Shown in pieces: positions 1 through 11,392 of a stretch of 64,000 nt of DNA; positions within the stretch are counted from its first letter, which is position 1, and every line of letters begins with the position of its first letter. A model generated the notes under the pieces. It was given only the letters and a program-made list of their open reading frames with translations, made no database searches and was not told the DNA's origin. Position numbers and translations under genes: made by a program. The DNA comes from Lycorma delicatula (taxonomy: Eukaryota; Arthropoda; Insecta; Hemiptera; Fulgoridae), in NCBI RefSeq assembly GCF_047948215.1, contig NC_134465.1:42693946-42757945 (forward strand). Direction: 5' to 3'.

Positions 1-677
1 AAACGACCCTAACGAAATGACACCATAAGAAACCATTTCACGATATAAATTCATCGTACGCTGTGCACTGGAATAATCGATCCGTGTTTTTCGAAAACAA
101 TCTTGAGATTGTAGTTACGTACGTGACACCGATATATTCTAACGATTAAAGGTTTTTTATCTCCTTCAATAACGGAGAAACCTAGCAAATCAAATCAGAT
201 CAAATGATTTCATCAGGATTGAGAGACCGCTCACACAGCTAGGCAATCGATTTTGCAGATGAAGTTATCAATAGATGGGTATTCTTTTAACCTACTAGGT
301 TTTATTATGACCCTATTTCAAAAGTACGATTATTTTATACGGTAATCTATTCTCACGAAACGTTGAAAAACTTAACGAAAAAAATCGTCGCAAAGTTATG
401 GATATGTTACGTTTTATGTGATAGAAAACATAAAAATTTGTTTTGAAGAATGTGTGAATCAGAATGGTAGTCACCATTAGGATGTTGTGCACAGAATTCA
501 GAATTTTTCTAGTAATACCTAAATCTACATTTGTATCTATATTATTATATAAAGAGGAAGAGGTTTTTGTTTTTTTGCGATTGACAAAAAAAACTATTCG
601 ATCAATTGCAACAAAATATTTTTTCTTGGCATAACTGAAACGGTTTTTAGATATATTTCATCTTTAAAAAAACGTGT
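1..677. other. AT-rich DNA, no gene seen
   Basis: No open frame of note, no RNA gene and no recognisable repeat could be supported here. The stretch runs up to a GTA microsatellite. Confidence 0.5.

Positions 678-717
<40 letters not shown>
678..717. repeat. (GTA)n microsatellite
   Basis: About 13 uninterrupted copies of GTA. A simple trinucleotide repeat with no coding context. Confidence 0.95.
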
Positions 718-867
718 AGGGATTTAACGGTTCAAGCACAAACTTTAATGAATTGATTTAATGAACTGTGAGTCTGTGTCACTGTGTGAGCTGGTTTGAA
801 CTGAATGATTCGAATGAATAATATTACAAAAATAATAGAAATAAAGTTATCCTAATTCGCTGTTTAT

Positions 868-1025
868 GGAGGTGCCACGGGGTGTACTCTTGTATAATAT
901 CTTTGCAAACAATCATCCGTTTTCAAAAATTCAAACGGGGTATTTGTTAGCAGGTTGAACGCTAACTATTGCATGTATCAGGTACACTCTCTCTCTAATA
1001 GATCACGGTTACTGGAAAATGTTAT
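868..1025 (+). repeat. Repeat D, copy 1
   Basis: This block matches, with scattered differences, the reverse complement of about 58925-59095. Shared landmarks in order are a GGTGTACTCTTGTATAATAT-like start, ATCTTTGCAAACAATCATCC, GGGGTATTTGTTAG, a GCTAACT-ATTGCA stretch and AGATCACGGTTACTGGAAAA. It is non-coding and looks like the end of a mobile element of unknown class. In the 58 kb copies the same end runs into CA or TA microsatellites; here it does not. Confidence 0.65.
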
Positions 1026-1529
1026 CTAAAATGAAAAATTATCTATTAAAACGAGTAAGTAATAAATAATACGTTACGGTGCTGTACCTCTCATTCGGAC
1101 CGCTAAATTCTCATGCTCCTTTCTTACAGCTAGCCGCTCCCAAGATATTTTTCAGTACAGATATTTTCAATAGAAGTCTTACTGAAAATGAAGACAACAT
1201 ATAGTGAATGATACATAATCAACGCCAAGCAAAAACTACAGAAGATAAATTGATGAAAATTTTATACATGTTTTTCTTACGGTGAACTGAATACTAAGAA
1301 AGCATTTTTTTAAATTTCTAATTTAAAGTGTAAAAATGGAAAAGCAATGAAATTTACTATTTTTCTAATTTTTCGGTAACAATTGAAGATATCAGCTTGC
1401 TTTTTCTGTTTATGTAATCTTCATGTGAAACTTTAAAAAAACCGATTTCTAATTTTTTTTGAAATGACGAGTTTCAAGGGTTAAAATGTTTTTGGTGAGT
1501 GTAAGCTTTATAAATAAAACAATTTGTTT
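1026..1529. other. AT-rich DNA, nothing recognised
   Basis: No supported gene or repeat family. The block ends at the T-run that marks the tail of the next LINE fragment. Confidence 0.45.
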
Positions 1530-1727
1530 TTTTTTGTCTTCAGTCATTTGACTGGTTTGATGCAGCTCTCCAAGATTCCCTATCTAGTGCTAGTCGTTTC
1601 ATTTCAGTATACCCTCTACATCCTACATGTCTAACAATTTGTTTTACATAATCCAAACGTGGCCTGCCTACACAATTTTTTCCTTCTACCTGTCCTTCCA
1701 ATATTAAAGCGACTATACCAGGATGCT
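1530..1727 (-). mobile_element. RTE-like LINE fragment (3' end)
   Basis: The reverse strand carries the last ~65 codons of the RTE-like LINE seen in full at 40466-42535, ending just before a T-run (a poly-A tail on the element strand). The complement encodes the C-terminal 'GRPRLDYVKQIV' and 'LALDRESWRAA' signatures, and the element stops almost directly after the stop codon. An extremely short 3' UTR is usual for RTE-clade elements. Homology ends at about 1727, so the copy is strongly 5'-truncated and has no function. Confidence 0.85.
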
Positions 1728-1954
1728 TTTACAGATTTATCAACAAAAAAATATGAAATCCGAAGAGATTTTCAATCAGATCGTAATTTCGTCCAGAATA
1801 TCAAAAATTGTGATCTAATAAATGGAAAAATATACATATATAGATACATCCGGAAAAATATTTAAGGCGTGAAACATCGAGATTTGTAAAAAACCCGGTA
1901 GATGGTTTTTTTTTTTTTTAGCATCACCGTACTTACCCTATATAAATACAGAAT

Positions 1955-2315
1955 GTATCCCAAAGTTTACCTGGGGCTTTCATAACCTATTCTACTCGTA
2001 AAAATAATGGAAAAAGAAGTTCATAGAAACATATACCTTAAAAAGCTTCGTTTGCGAGTTACGTCTAGTAAGTAAAAGATTTCGTTCGGATTTCAGCTAC
2101 ACCGGTGAAATGAGGTCTTACTGAAATTTTTAGAAAGTTAATTAAGTGATCTATTATGGTGTTTGATCTGAAAAATCCAATAAAATAGGTCCCAGAACGT
2201 AATCTATAGTAGTTTTTAAAAAAATGTAGTGTGAAAACCAATAATTTGGAGTAAAAACCCCTGTTTTTTTATGTTTGACGTATAATAACTTTATTAAATG
2301 AGTAATAAACACATT
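1955..2315 (+). repeat. Repeat B, copy 1 (5' part)
   Basis: Dispersed non-coding repeat. Landmarks in order: a CAGAATGTATCCCAAAG-like start, GGGGCTTTCATAA, GCTTCGTTTGCGAGTTAC, AATAAAATAGGTCCCAGAAC and ATGTTTGACGTATAATAACT. The same series occurs at 20105-20600 and 59390-59790 on this strand and partly at 20690-20875 on the other strand. The copy is split by the RTE-like fragment at 2316-2911 and appears to resume with AACAATTTGTAGATTTT after it. The element class is unknown; I see no coding capacity. Confidence 0.75.
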
Positions 2316-2911
2316 TTTTTTTGTCTTCAGTCATTTGACTGGTTTGCAGCTCTCCAAGATTCCCTATCTAGTGCTAGTCGTTTCATTTCAGTATACCCTC
2401 TACATCCTACATCCCTAACAATTTGTTTTACATATTCCAGACGTGGCCTGCCTACACAATTTTTTCCTTCTACCTGTCCTTCCAATATTAAAGCGACTAT
2501 TCCAGAATGCCTTAATATGTGGCCTATAAGTCTGTCTCTTCTTTTAACTATATTTTTCCAAATGTTTCTTTCTTCATCTATTTGCCGCAATACCTCTTCA
2601 TTTGTCACTTTATCCACCCATCTGATTTTTAACATTCTCCTATAGTACCGCATTTCAAAAGCTTGTAATCTTTTCTTCTCAGATACTCCGATCGTCCAAG
2701 TTTCACTTCCATATAAAGCGACACTCAAAACATATACTTTCAAAAATCTTTTCCTGACATTTAAATTAATTTTTGATGTAAACAAATTATATTTCTTACT
2801 GAAGGCTCGTTTCGCTTGTGCTATTCGGCATTTTATATCGCTCCTGCCTCGTCCATCTTTAGTAATTCTACTTCCCAAATAACAAAATTCTTCTACCTCC
2901 ATAATCTTTTC
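2316..2911 (-). mobile_element. RTE-like LINE fragment (3' part)
   Basis: The reverse strand holds a 191-codon open frame (2902-2327) that is the C-terminal third of the RTE-like protein. It carries 'EEFCYLGSRITKDG' (the block after the catalytic FADD), 'LYGSETWTIGVSEKKRLQAF', 'RWVDKVTNEEVLRQ', 'RRDRLIGHILRH' and 'GRPRLEYVKQIVRD'. It ends at the usual stop and A-tail, seen here as a T-run at the left edge. The whole reverse transcriptase core is missing, so the copy is 5'-truncated and inactive. It lies inside repeat B, which places its insertion later than repeat B. A short open frame on the forward strand across it is only a shadow. Confidence 0.9.
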
Positions 2912-4010
2912 TCAAACAATTTGTAGATTTTTTAAATTCGACCTTGAAATCGGGTGAAAAAGGTAAAAAATATTTTAATCGTAAATTTTCCCAATTCCGA
3001 CTATACTAAACGAGATATTCATTACATTTGGGCATAAATACTCTTCAGATGAATTTTTAAAAATCATTTTTGTTTTTTTTAATTCCGATTTTTTAAGGTG
3101 TGTGAAGGCATATGGCGTTGTGGTTCAATTGACATAACCATTACCACCGTTTCTGTATGTGTAACACCTTCTCCGGTTATTTGACTAATAAATATGAAAT
3201 AAAAAGATTGACCGCTACGAGAAACCTAAGTAATCATATAGTGCGGACGAAGTTGCAACGTCGAGCTAGTGCTCTTTGACCGATTTGTGTAATTAAAGTT
3301 CTTTTTTAAAGTAATGATAAAAAGTCTATTATTAAAAAACTGTTTTTTCTATTGGCTCCTCTCATTAAATTAAATTTTTAAGTTTGGTTTGTATAGACTG
3401 GGAAAGTTTTGCGATTATCAAACTTTCGTGGAAACGTGATTTTTGTTTGCGTTCGGTAGAAAATGTGGGATATAATATTATAGATAAGAAAGGAACGTAG
3501 AATAGCGTAAATGAAATCGAATAATTTTGATGACAAAAGGAAAAGTAAATAAGATTATAATAGGCCAAAAATTTAGTAATAATACAAATATACGAGAAGA
3601 AATGATAAATTAAATTTTTGTTTGAAATGTGAAAATTTTTTACGATAATTATTAGGCTTTATTATTGGACTATATAAATACATTGTATATTTATTATTTA
3701 AACAACGATTAATATTAGTCTGTATGAATTTTATTATTACAATTATACAAATAAGAAAATACAAATAAATAATTTTTATTATTACTTAATTTATGTTAAT
3801 GTAGGACCGATTCTAACTGCAGGAGGCACAATTTAATTTATTTTTTGTCTCTTTTCTTTACATAATGATTGACGCTAATATATATTTATATAAATATGTA
3901 TATAAAAGTACAGCGTGAGTATGATATTAACATTATCATGTTTATTTAGTAACGCTACGTTTAATTGCGTATTAATAGAATGAAGTATAGGAATATCACC
4001 AATTTAAAAA
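2912..4010. other. AT-rich DNA, nothing recognised
   Basis: Apart from a probable ~35-base resumption of repeat B at the left edge, I see no gene, RNA or repeat family. The short frames at 3365-3568 and 3573-3764 on the reverse strand have AT-driven low-complexity composition and no recognisable domain. Confidence 0.45.
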
Positions 4011-4016
4011 AAAATG

Positions 4017-4910
4017 ACAACACAGCTGTAAGATTTTCCCGTTACACGGCTAAAGTCGCGTTCTGGGAAAGTCCTACAACTGCTGATTGTTTTTGATGCA
4101 CTGGTTACACACGCAACTTAATTTAAAATATTTATCATTTCATTTAAATATAATATTTTTTCGTTTATTTAATTAAATTATTGTAACTAAAGCGCGCGCG
4201 CATGCCGTATTTAATTCGGTGGATGTGGCGGTACTAGCGGCGACGGTCGTCAAAAATTAAACTCATGTAATTTCACGAATTACATGGAACAAATTCTGCT
4301 CGTACAATCGCCAGAGCGATGTAGCCGCGAGGCTTAACGTGCCAGGCACCGAATCGACCAGGCGATCGAGTTACTATTTTACATTTTAAATATTATTATT
4401 TTCTTATAATACCGCTCTCACCTGTGATGGCACAACTTAGCAGACGACTGTAGCAGCATTTTTGGGGTAGGGTAAGATTTTGCAAAATTTTTTTGCAGAT
4501 GTTATCTTTTAATCGTTATAAAATGTATCTTAGAAAAATATGATCTTAATTAGGCGAAATCTCGAGATACCTTCTTCTACGGTCTCACCCCCTTGACGTT
4601 CATAATTGAAAATTTAATGGCATCAGTTCCCCATATATAAAAGTAATCTTACCGAGTTTAGTCAAAATAGGTCCATTATTTCTGGAGGTATAAGGTGATT
4701 TAGAGGGCGTTACCGAACACACACGCGTACATACGAACATTAACATCCGGAAAATTTCCATCCGGTTTTTTTTTGGGTTTCTTAGGAGTCAAAACGTGAA
4801 GATATATGCTCACATTGGACCGATTACAATACTTTCCCTTCTTGAACTATAGCTTTGACATAGCGATATCTAGACGATAATTTATTTATAAACGTTCACT
4901 AAACGTTGTA
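4017..4910 (+). repeat. Repeat A, copy 1 (hairpin-started repeat)
   Basis: This copy aligns by eye with 18038-18930. Both begin TGACAACACAGYTGTA. Both then run through ATTTAAATATAATATTTTTT, a GCGC-rich patch followed by CCGTATTTAATTCG, TGTGGCGGTACTA, 'ATGACCTTAATTAGGC'-type and 'TCTCGAGA' blocks, ACATACGAACATTAACATC, and a tail near ATAGCTTTGACATAGCGATAT. An imperfect hairpin lies at the start (about 4024-4041 pairing with 4066-4083). No transposase is visible, so it is non-autonomous; its class is unknown. The right edge is approximate. Confidence 0.75.
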
Positions 4911-5860
4911 TAATCTACTAATACATAAAAAGTGAATTTTTTTTTTTTATTTTCCTAATTTTTTAAAAAAAACCCCGATATCGTTCATTAATTTTTCGAG
5001 AAAAGTAGTATAAACTAAAATTAAATAATTTAATTTATATGTTATGACGTAAAACAATGTACTTTTTTGAGTTTTCCAGTTAGATAGAATGAAATGTAAT
5101 TTTAAAGTTATTTATGTAATAAACTCTCGTTTAACTGCTCTTCAGCGTAATTTAAAATCGGTAAGTATCGCTTACGGAGTGAAAGAGAATTTGGTTTACG
5201 TTTAAATAACTTATCTTTAATTATTGTTTCATCAAAAAATGATTTGTTACACTATTTACGTACAGTTTTATGTTTTTTATTGTGTTTTATCTAAGCCAAT
5301 TTCATAATTATTTAATCTTTAATTTCAAATAATTTAGGTCTAATAATAATAATTTTATTATTTATTTAATGCCGAACTGCAAACAATGTTCTCACGTACT
5401 TTATAATATTATCTTGCACAGTTATAACTTTATGGTTTTTTCCATTCCCCCTCCTTCCAAAATAAAATAATATGCACAGTTTTCGAAATTACTCCAGGGT
5501 TTTGGAAGAAATTTTTTTTTTGGTAACTAGGTGAAAATATTTTCGGAACGTTTTCAATACAAAAAAAAAAAAAAACGAAAAAGGGTGCATACTTTTCCCT
5601 GCTTTCCCATTGATATATTTTTATTTCAAATATGTAATCCCTAAGGTATTTAAATATTAATGACTTAATTATGCAATATTTAGAATATAATTTAGAAAAA
5701 TTTCAAAATGATTAATGAAAAAATTTGAATGCGATTTGTACCTCTTGATTGAATTATGATTTTAACCGTATTAATAATGCGGTAACAATATGTGATTGAT
5801 CTCAAGGATGACCGAGACGAAGAACTATACTGCGGTAATCCGATCAGTTTTATACGCGGC
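4911..5860. other. AT-rich DNA, nothing recognised
   Basis: Long A/T runs and no supported feature. Confidence 0.45.
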
Positions 5861-6194
5861 AGAATGCGTAGTTCTTTTCTTTTTTCTTTTTCCTGTTTAG
5901 CCTCCGGTAACTACCGTTTTAGATAATACTTCAGAGGATGAATGAGGATGATATGTATGAATGTAAATGAAGTGTAGTCTTGTACATTCTCAGTTCGACC
6001 ATACCTGAGATGTGTGATTAATTGAAACCCAACCACCAAAGAACACCGGTATCCACGATCTAGTATTCAAATCCGTGTAAAAATAGCTGGCTTTACTAGG
6101 ACTTGAACGCTGGAACTCTCGACTTCCAAATCAGCTGATTTGGGAAGACGCGTTCATCACTAGACCAACCCGGTGGGTTAGAATGCGTAGCTCT
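5861..6194 (-). mobile_element. SINE1 copy with TSD
   Basis: Full-length tRNA-derived SINE on the reverse strand. From its 5' end (right side) it reads CCCACCGGGTTGGTCTAGTG, which includes a Pol III A box, then the palindrome AAATCAGCTGATTT and a B box close to CGTTCAAGTCC. A SINE1 body with 'GGATACCGGTGTTCTTTGGTGG' (split: GGATACCGG, TGTTCTTTGG) follows, and the tail is CCGGAGGCTAAACAGGAAAA. Flanking 15-bp direct repeats AGAATGCGTAGYTCT (5861-5875 and 6180-6194, one mismatch) are a target-site duplication. SINEs make no protein and depend on a partner LINE. Confidence 0.93.
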
Positions 6195-9100
6195 GATCCC
6201 AGAAAAATTAACGACGGTTGGAAATCAAGGAAGAATGTAGGAATTTAGATCGCCAGAATTCTTCATCGATGGAATGAGAAAACCGGTTCGGTGTTGGGGG
6301 AAATGTGCTACTTAAACGTATCATTTGATATATTCTTTTCGTTTGCGAGATATGAGGACTGTGTATTACATTTCAGTCACTCCTCGTAATTTTCAGAAGC
6401 GACTTGTGACTCGTGTCACTCGCGTACAGTCCGGGTACGGTACTTAAAAAAAAATTCATCCATACTTAGGTAATAATAGTAACGCTTTATAAAATAACAG
6501 TAAGCATATTTAAAAAGAGATCCTCTAGTTAAATCTTCATCGGCCCTCATCCGATCTAATGGACCGTATAAAACAATCAAAAATCATTTAACAACAGTTT
6601 TCAATATGTGGTGATGAACCTAAGTACAACCTTTTAGGGAAATAGATTTCATTTCTAGAACAACAAATTAGGGAATATCTGACGGTTTAACGCATCCAAA
6701 TACATATCAATTATCCGTTACATTATAGTAGGATAAAGATAATTTTAAGTAAAGCTGATTAAATGTGTTTTATAAGTATAGATTTTAACTTTGAAAATTA
6801 GTCATTTTGTTTTCAGAAAAAAAAAAGCTAATATTCTATGAGTATTGTTTTTTTTCAGGGGGAGGATTTGTAAATAAAATATTTACAATCCGTTACGATT
6901 TTAAATATTCTTCTTTTGTACGTTTAAACAACTTAAATGTTGTTTTGTCCTGACTGACTGACTCATTCACTCGCCAACTCGCAGCCTAAATGATTAAACC
7001 TAGAGACACAATATTTTGACAGTATGTTAGTTTTATGTTAGTAGAAGTTTATTAAGAAAGGATTTTGAAAAATTCGACTTCTAAGAGGGTGAAACGGGGT
7101 AAAACTTAATTTCGCAAAACCGAGAAAATTTTTACAACAAATTATAAGTATAAATATTCGTATGTACAAAAATTATTCTAATGAAAAATATTGAAAACGA
7201 AGATAATCAAATAACTTACGAAAAATAGAATTTGCATTTGTTTTACAGATAATTAAAAGTAATTAACGTTTTTCTTTTAATACTTAATTTTTTGTATAAT
7301 TTAAAATTATTTTTTTGTACATAAAATCCGATGCGAGATTATCAAAAGGAAATATTCCTAGAGATCCTTTTGTTATGGTTGTATGTAATTTTAGGAGAAG
7401 GGGTAATATTAGGGAAGAAGAGAGAGAGAAAAAACTATGGGGAAGTGGAAGACTGCATATTTTGTTGGCTATATATATGTAAAAATCTGAGAGTGAGAAA
7501 GGAAGAAGAAAAAAAATATATGTATAGAATGTCCAAACTCAATTCTAACTCACCTGTTCTCTCAAAACAAAACCAGCCCCGGAGTCGTTTGTCCGCCATC
7601 CGCATTTCTCTAACCAGGTAGTTGTAGACCGTCTGATTTTTTTTCATTTACCTTTTTTCTAATTTTAATATTTTTTTTATACCTGTCTAGTTTCTTAGCC
7701 GGAGGCGGCGTGCGAACATATGGAAGGGGTTGAATTCGTTTCGTATACGTGCGTGCGTGTAGAAGAGCGAGATAGAAAATTTATCCGCTCTGTTATGCAG
7801 CAAAGGTAAACGAGAAGCAGATTAAAAAAAAATGATAAAAAAGCAGACGAGATGACGATGCTGATGATGTGAAGCTGAAAAAAAGGAGGAAGGGAATTCG
7901 GTACAAAAAATCAAAACGAGATGACGATGCGGACACTTAGTGTTAATCGAAAATTATTCTCGTATGAGAAAATCCGAGATTCTTTTCGTCCTTTACTTCC
8001 CCCGAATTTACCCCTTATTCCCTCCGTTAAGATTAAGCTTCTAACACTTGCTGTGCGCGCACGAACGTGCGCATTTTTTCTTTCTTCTTCGACTTAGTTT
8101 CGGATCTTTTATTTTGTTTTCGGACACAAAGCAAACCTCCCTATGATGATTTTTTTTTTACCGCCGACCTCTTACCAAGCATAAATACCGACTGCCCCGA
8201 CCGACCGCGATTCCATATTATTTTAAATTACGTCACAGTTCAAATGGTAAAGTCGCTATAGACAAAAATCTATTCGACCCCGTTTCCCCCTCCAACTGTC
8301 GCTCTGACTGTCTACCGGTACGCATATTTTTTTTTTCTCTATTTCTTTTTTTAAAACTTTTCTTTGCATATGTATATTCTAAAATTAATGATTTGGTTTA
8401 ATTTTTTTTTCTATCAATCTTTGGTCCGATCTGATGGAATTCTACATTCCTCTTTACTCTGTACTAGTTTTTTAATCGTTAAATATTTACATAAATATAA
8501 TGATTACATCTGTAACAAGTAAAACCTTTCTTTGTTTTATTATTTCCTTTAACGAATTAAATAAACGTTTTAATAATATAGCTATAATGGATGTATTTAT
8601 TAAAAAAAAAAAGGAGTATGTAATTTTTATTTTAACCTAAATTTTATTAGTGCGAAAATTTTTTTTTTTTAAATGGGCGATTTGGATGATTTATTTTATT
8701 TTTTTACTTTTTATAGTACGATTCAACTGGCAGTATCAATGATTTCTCCTGGGTAACATTTACGCTGCATTGTCTTTTTTTTTAAATTCGTGGTGTACTT
8801 AGATGATTTTTTACTAAATCAGTGATTTATATTAAATTATTTGAATATAATTTATACATATTCTTTGCTAACATTTTGATATTCCTAACATTTTCGAAAG
8901 ATAAATTTCAAGAAAATTTATAATAAAGATACAATATTAAATTTAAAAAAAAAAAATCTAATTTGAAACTTTTTTTTAGTTCCTATTTCAAATCTATTTA
9001 GCAATATTTGCCTGACAACATTAAGAAATTATACGCTTTTTTTCTTCCGTAATAAAATTAATTTATTTGCTGTTTTTACAGAGTCATGCGATGACATAAT

Positions 9101-9216
9101 TTAACAAAAAATCAACTGTATTACTGTCATGATTATTTAACCCTTCTTAATATAAGTAATATTATTTTGGTAAATAATATTACGTGTATTACGCATAACA
9201 CGAGGGCCGCCTCGTT
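6195..9216. other. Intervening DNA without a supported gene
   Basis: Mostly AT-rich with long T-runs. Around 6940-7010 the words CTGACTGACTGACTCATTCA and CGCCAACTCGCAGCC resemble old dispersed repeats, but no second copy is in this window. The 7.3-8.3 kb part is less AT-rich, has purine-rich and CG-containing stretches and a 96-codon forward frame (7331-7621). That frame has no recognisable domain, and I do not call it a gene. A host untranslated or intronic sequence is possible but unproven. Confidence 0.4.
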
Positions 9217-10438
9217 TAAGTTTTTACGAAAACAACGAAAGAAAAAAAATTTTTTGTACAGATTGTTTTATAATTTCTCAAAATAATCACCTTTAAGATC
9301 TATACGCTTTTGCATGTATTCGAACCGATTGTCATAACATTTTTTCCACTCTGATATCGATACCTCAAAAAAAAAGAATTCAACAACTCGAGGTGATTAA
9401 AATCGCTGTCCACGCATTTTTTGTTTGACAATCGGAAACAAAACGAAGTCGTTAAGCGATAAATCAGATGAATACGAGCAACGAGACATTAATTCAATGT
9501 TTTTTCGTCGTCAAATAATCGATTATTTGATGTGCTTTGTACGTGTATCTGTATCATCACGACGAAGAATGATGCGACGTTTTCGAGTGTTTTTCCTGAT
9601 TTCACCGACGACTTCTCACAAATAAATTGTTGTACATCGTTCAGCATTAACGGTTCTTCGATTCTCTATAAAGAGATCTCTATAAAGAGACAGAGGGTCG
9701 CTACGCGTCCAGTGTAATCGAAGAAACAAGCGATAATTTTATCGCTTTTATCGGATTCGGTTCTTCTTGGAAACCCCAAACAGTCGATTTAGTTTTCCGG
9801 CTCGTTCGAATATATCCGAGTTTCGCCTCCTGTTTCGATGTCGTATACGGATTTTACATTTCCTCGGTCGAATTTTTTGAGCATTTCCTTATCCCGTTCG
9901 ACACGAGCCTGATTCTGAGTTTCAGTGAAATTATACGGGATCCATCGGGAACTGATTTTTTTCGCAGCTAAATTTTCTAGCATAATCGAATGTTCTTCGA
10001 TAAGCTTAAAGATGCACTTAATTTACGGTAAGTCGTATGCCGATACTCTTCGCTCGTTTTGCGCACAGCATCGATGTTTTTTTGGAAAAACAACCGATTT
10101 CGGTCGACCTTCACGAAAATCATCGCCGACGGAAGCATGACCGCGACGAAATTCGGCAAACTGATTGTAAATAGTATTTTCTGATGGTGCTTCATTACTA
10201 AAAGTTGAACGAAGCGATTCAAGGCGTTATTGAGTCAGGGACCTTACTAAAATCGTAAAAATCATCCCACGAAAATTTCCATTTTTACACAAAAGGTTTT
10301 TTTAAACCTTCACTATAAACAAATTACTTGGCTGATTTCTAAGCTGCCGTTGTTATAACGATAAAAAAAGTCAAATTTTACAACGATAGTAATGTCACAT
10401 CTCAATAGCGCCATCTAGCGGTCATTTATAAAAACTTC

Positions 10439-10440
<2 letters not shown>
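9217..10440 (-). pseudogene. Dead mariner-family DNA transposon
   Basis: The reverse strand encodes, across several frameshifts and stops, a complete mariner transposase in order. An N-terminal part (about 10222-9990) carries 'FAEFRRGHASVGDDFREGRP', 'NIDAVRKTSEEYRHTTYRKL' and 'SASLSLSKNI'. A middle part (9983-9789) carries 'SRWIPYNFTETQNQARVERD' and 'KKFDRGNVKSVYDI'. A C-terminal part (about 9700-9260) carries 'YSSDLSLNDFVLFPIVKQKM' and 'RFEYMQKRIDLKGDYFEKL'. The family moves by cut and paste with a D,D34D triad. The first aspartate, expected in TGDET, is read here as TGGET at 9825-9830, so catalysis is lost. The ends show short, diverged inverted repeats (AGTTTTTAC / AGTTTTTAT) next to TA dinucleotides at 9217-9218 and 10439-10440. 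The ~1.22 kb length suits a whole element. Confidence 0.88.

Positions 10441-10442
<2 letters not shown>

Positions 10443-10516
<74 letters not shown>
10443..10516. repeat. (TC)n microsatellite
   Basis: About 37 uninterrupted TC units beginning a few bases from the right end of the mariner copy. Confidence 0.97.
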
Positions 10517-10523
<7 letters not shown>

Positions 10524-11090
10524 CTATCGTTATCTCTCGTTATATTAAATTTGTTACACAAATAAATTTAATCGAAATATATTTAACCGCCCGATCGTTC
10601 TTAAAAACATTTTATATGAATACTTCTGTTTTTTTATTTTTAATTTCCCGGCTAGAGCTCTACTGCTGCTATTGCAGCTGTAGTTTATAAAGGAAAATTT
10701 TATATAACGGTAAAAAATTTCGATGTCGGGGTTTTTTTGCGAATGTCAGCGATTCAGATTCCCTGATGCAAAAAAAAAAAATTGCGATAGATGTTATGTA
10801 CTTATATCGAACTTATTTTGATTAATATATTCGGAAATGCTCAATGTAAATTCTTCGAAAATAACTCAACAAATCTTGTTTACATATAAGGGCATTGATG
10901 GTATTTAATTTTGAACGGAAATAAAATAATATAGAAGGTAATTTTCATCGTTTTAACTTTTCCCATTGTTTTAGTAGAAAACTGAACTTTAGTACGATGA
11001 AAGCATCATTAGATTATTTACAATTTCAAAGTTTCAAGTCGATCAGATTTAATGATATTTAGAACTAGAATAATTAAAAACAGTTAGATA
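10517..11090. other. AT-rich DNA, nothing recognised
   Basis: No supported gene, RNA or repeat family. Confidence 0.45.
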
Positions 11091-11130
11091 ATCAGTGTAA
11101 TAAGTCACGGTTATGACTTATTACACTGAT
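11091..11130. repeat. Perfect 17-bp inverted repeat (hairpin)
   Basis: ATCAGTGTAATAAGTCA (11091-11107) pairs perfectly with 11114-11130 around the 6-base loop CGGTTA. It could fold as a cruciform or, if transcribed, an RNA hairpin. No coding context. Confidence 0.9.
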
Positions 11131-11392
11131 AGACAAAAAACATTTTTAATGTTTTTCTAAGTGTGATACCATTTGTTGAATTGCTTTTTTGCGTACATTA
11201 CAGATCTGTAAATATAATTTTTCTATCACCCTTAGTTTTAAATAAATTACGCTTCAAAAAAAAATTAAGGGAAAATACAGTTAAAGTCTGTAAAATTTAT
11301 AATTTTTTACGGCCATACCTGTGTTAGAATGATTTCGCTGATCCTTTTCTTTTATAAAAACCCTCGGACATGTCCCGCATTAATGTCCAACA

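Noticed and set aside
2300..2325. TSD for the RTE-like fragment inside repeat B
   Set aside because: AAACACA on the left and AAACAATT on the right are too short and AT-rich to be convincing.
7331..7647. Host exon with a splice-donor-like CAGGTA at 7616
   Set aside because: Overlapping frames exist on both strands, no domain is recognisable, and there is no neighbouring exon. A single GT motif is not evidence.
10443..10516. CRISPR or other spaced repeat array
   Set aside because: It is an uninterrupted TC microsatellite. No array of repeats with unique spacers exists anywhere in the window.
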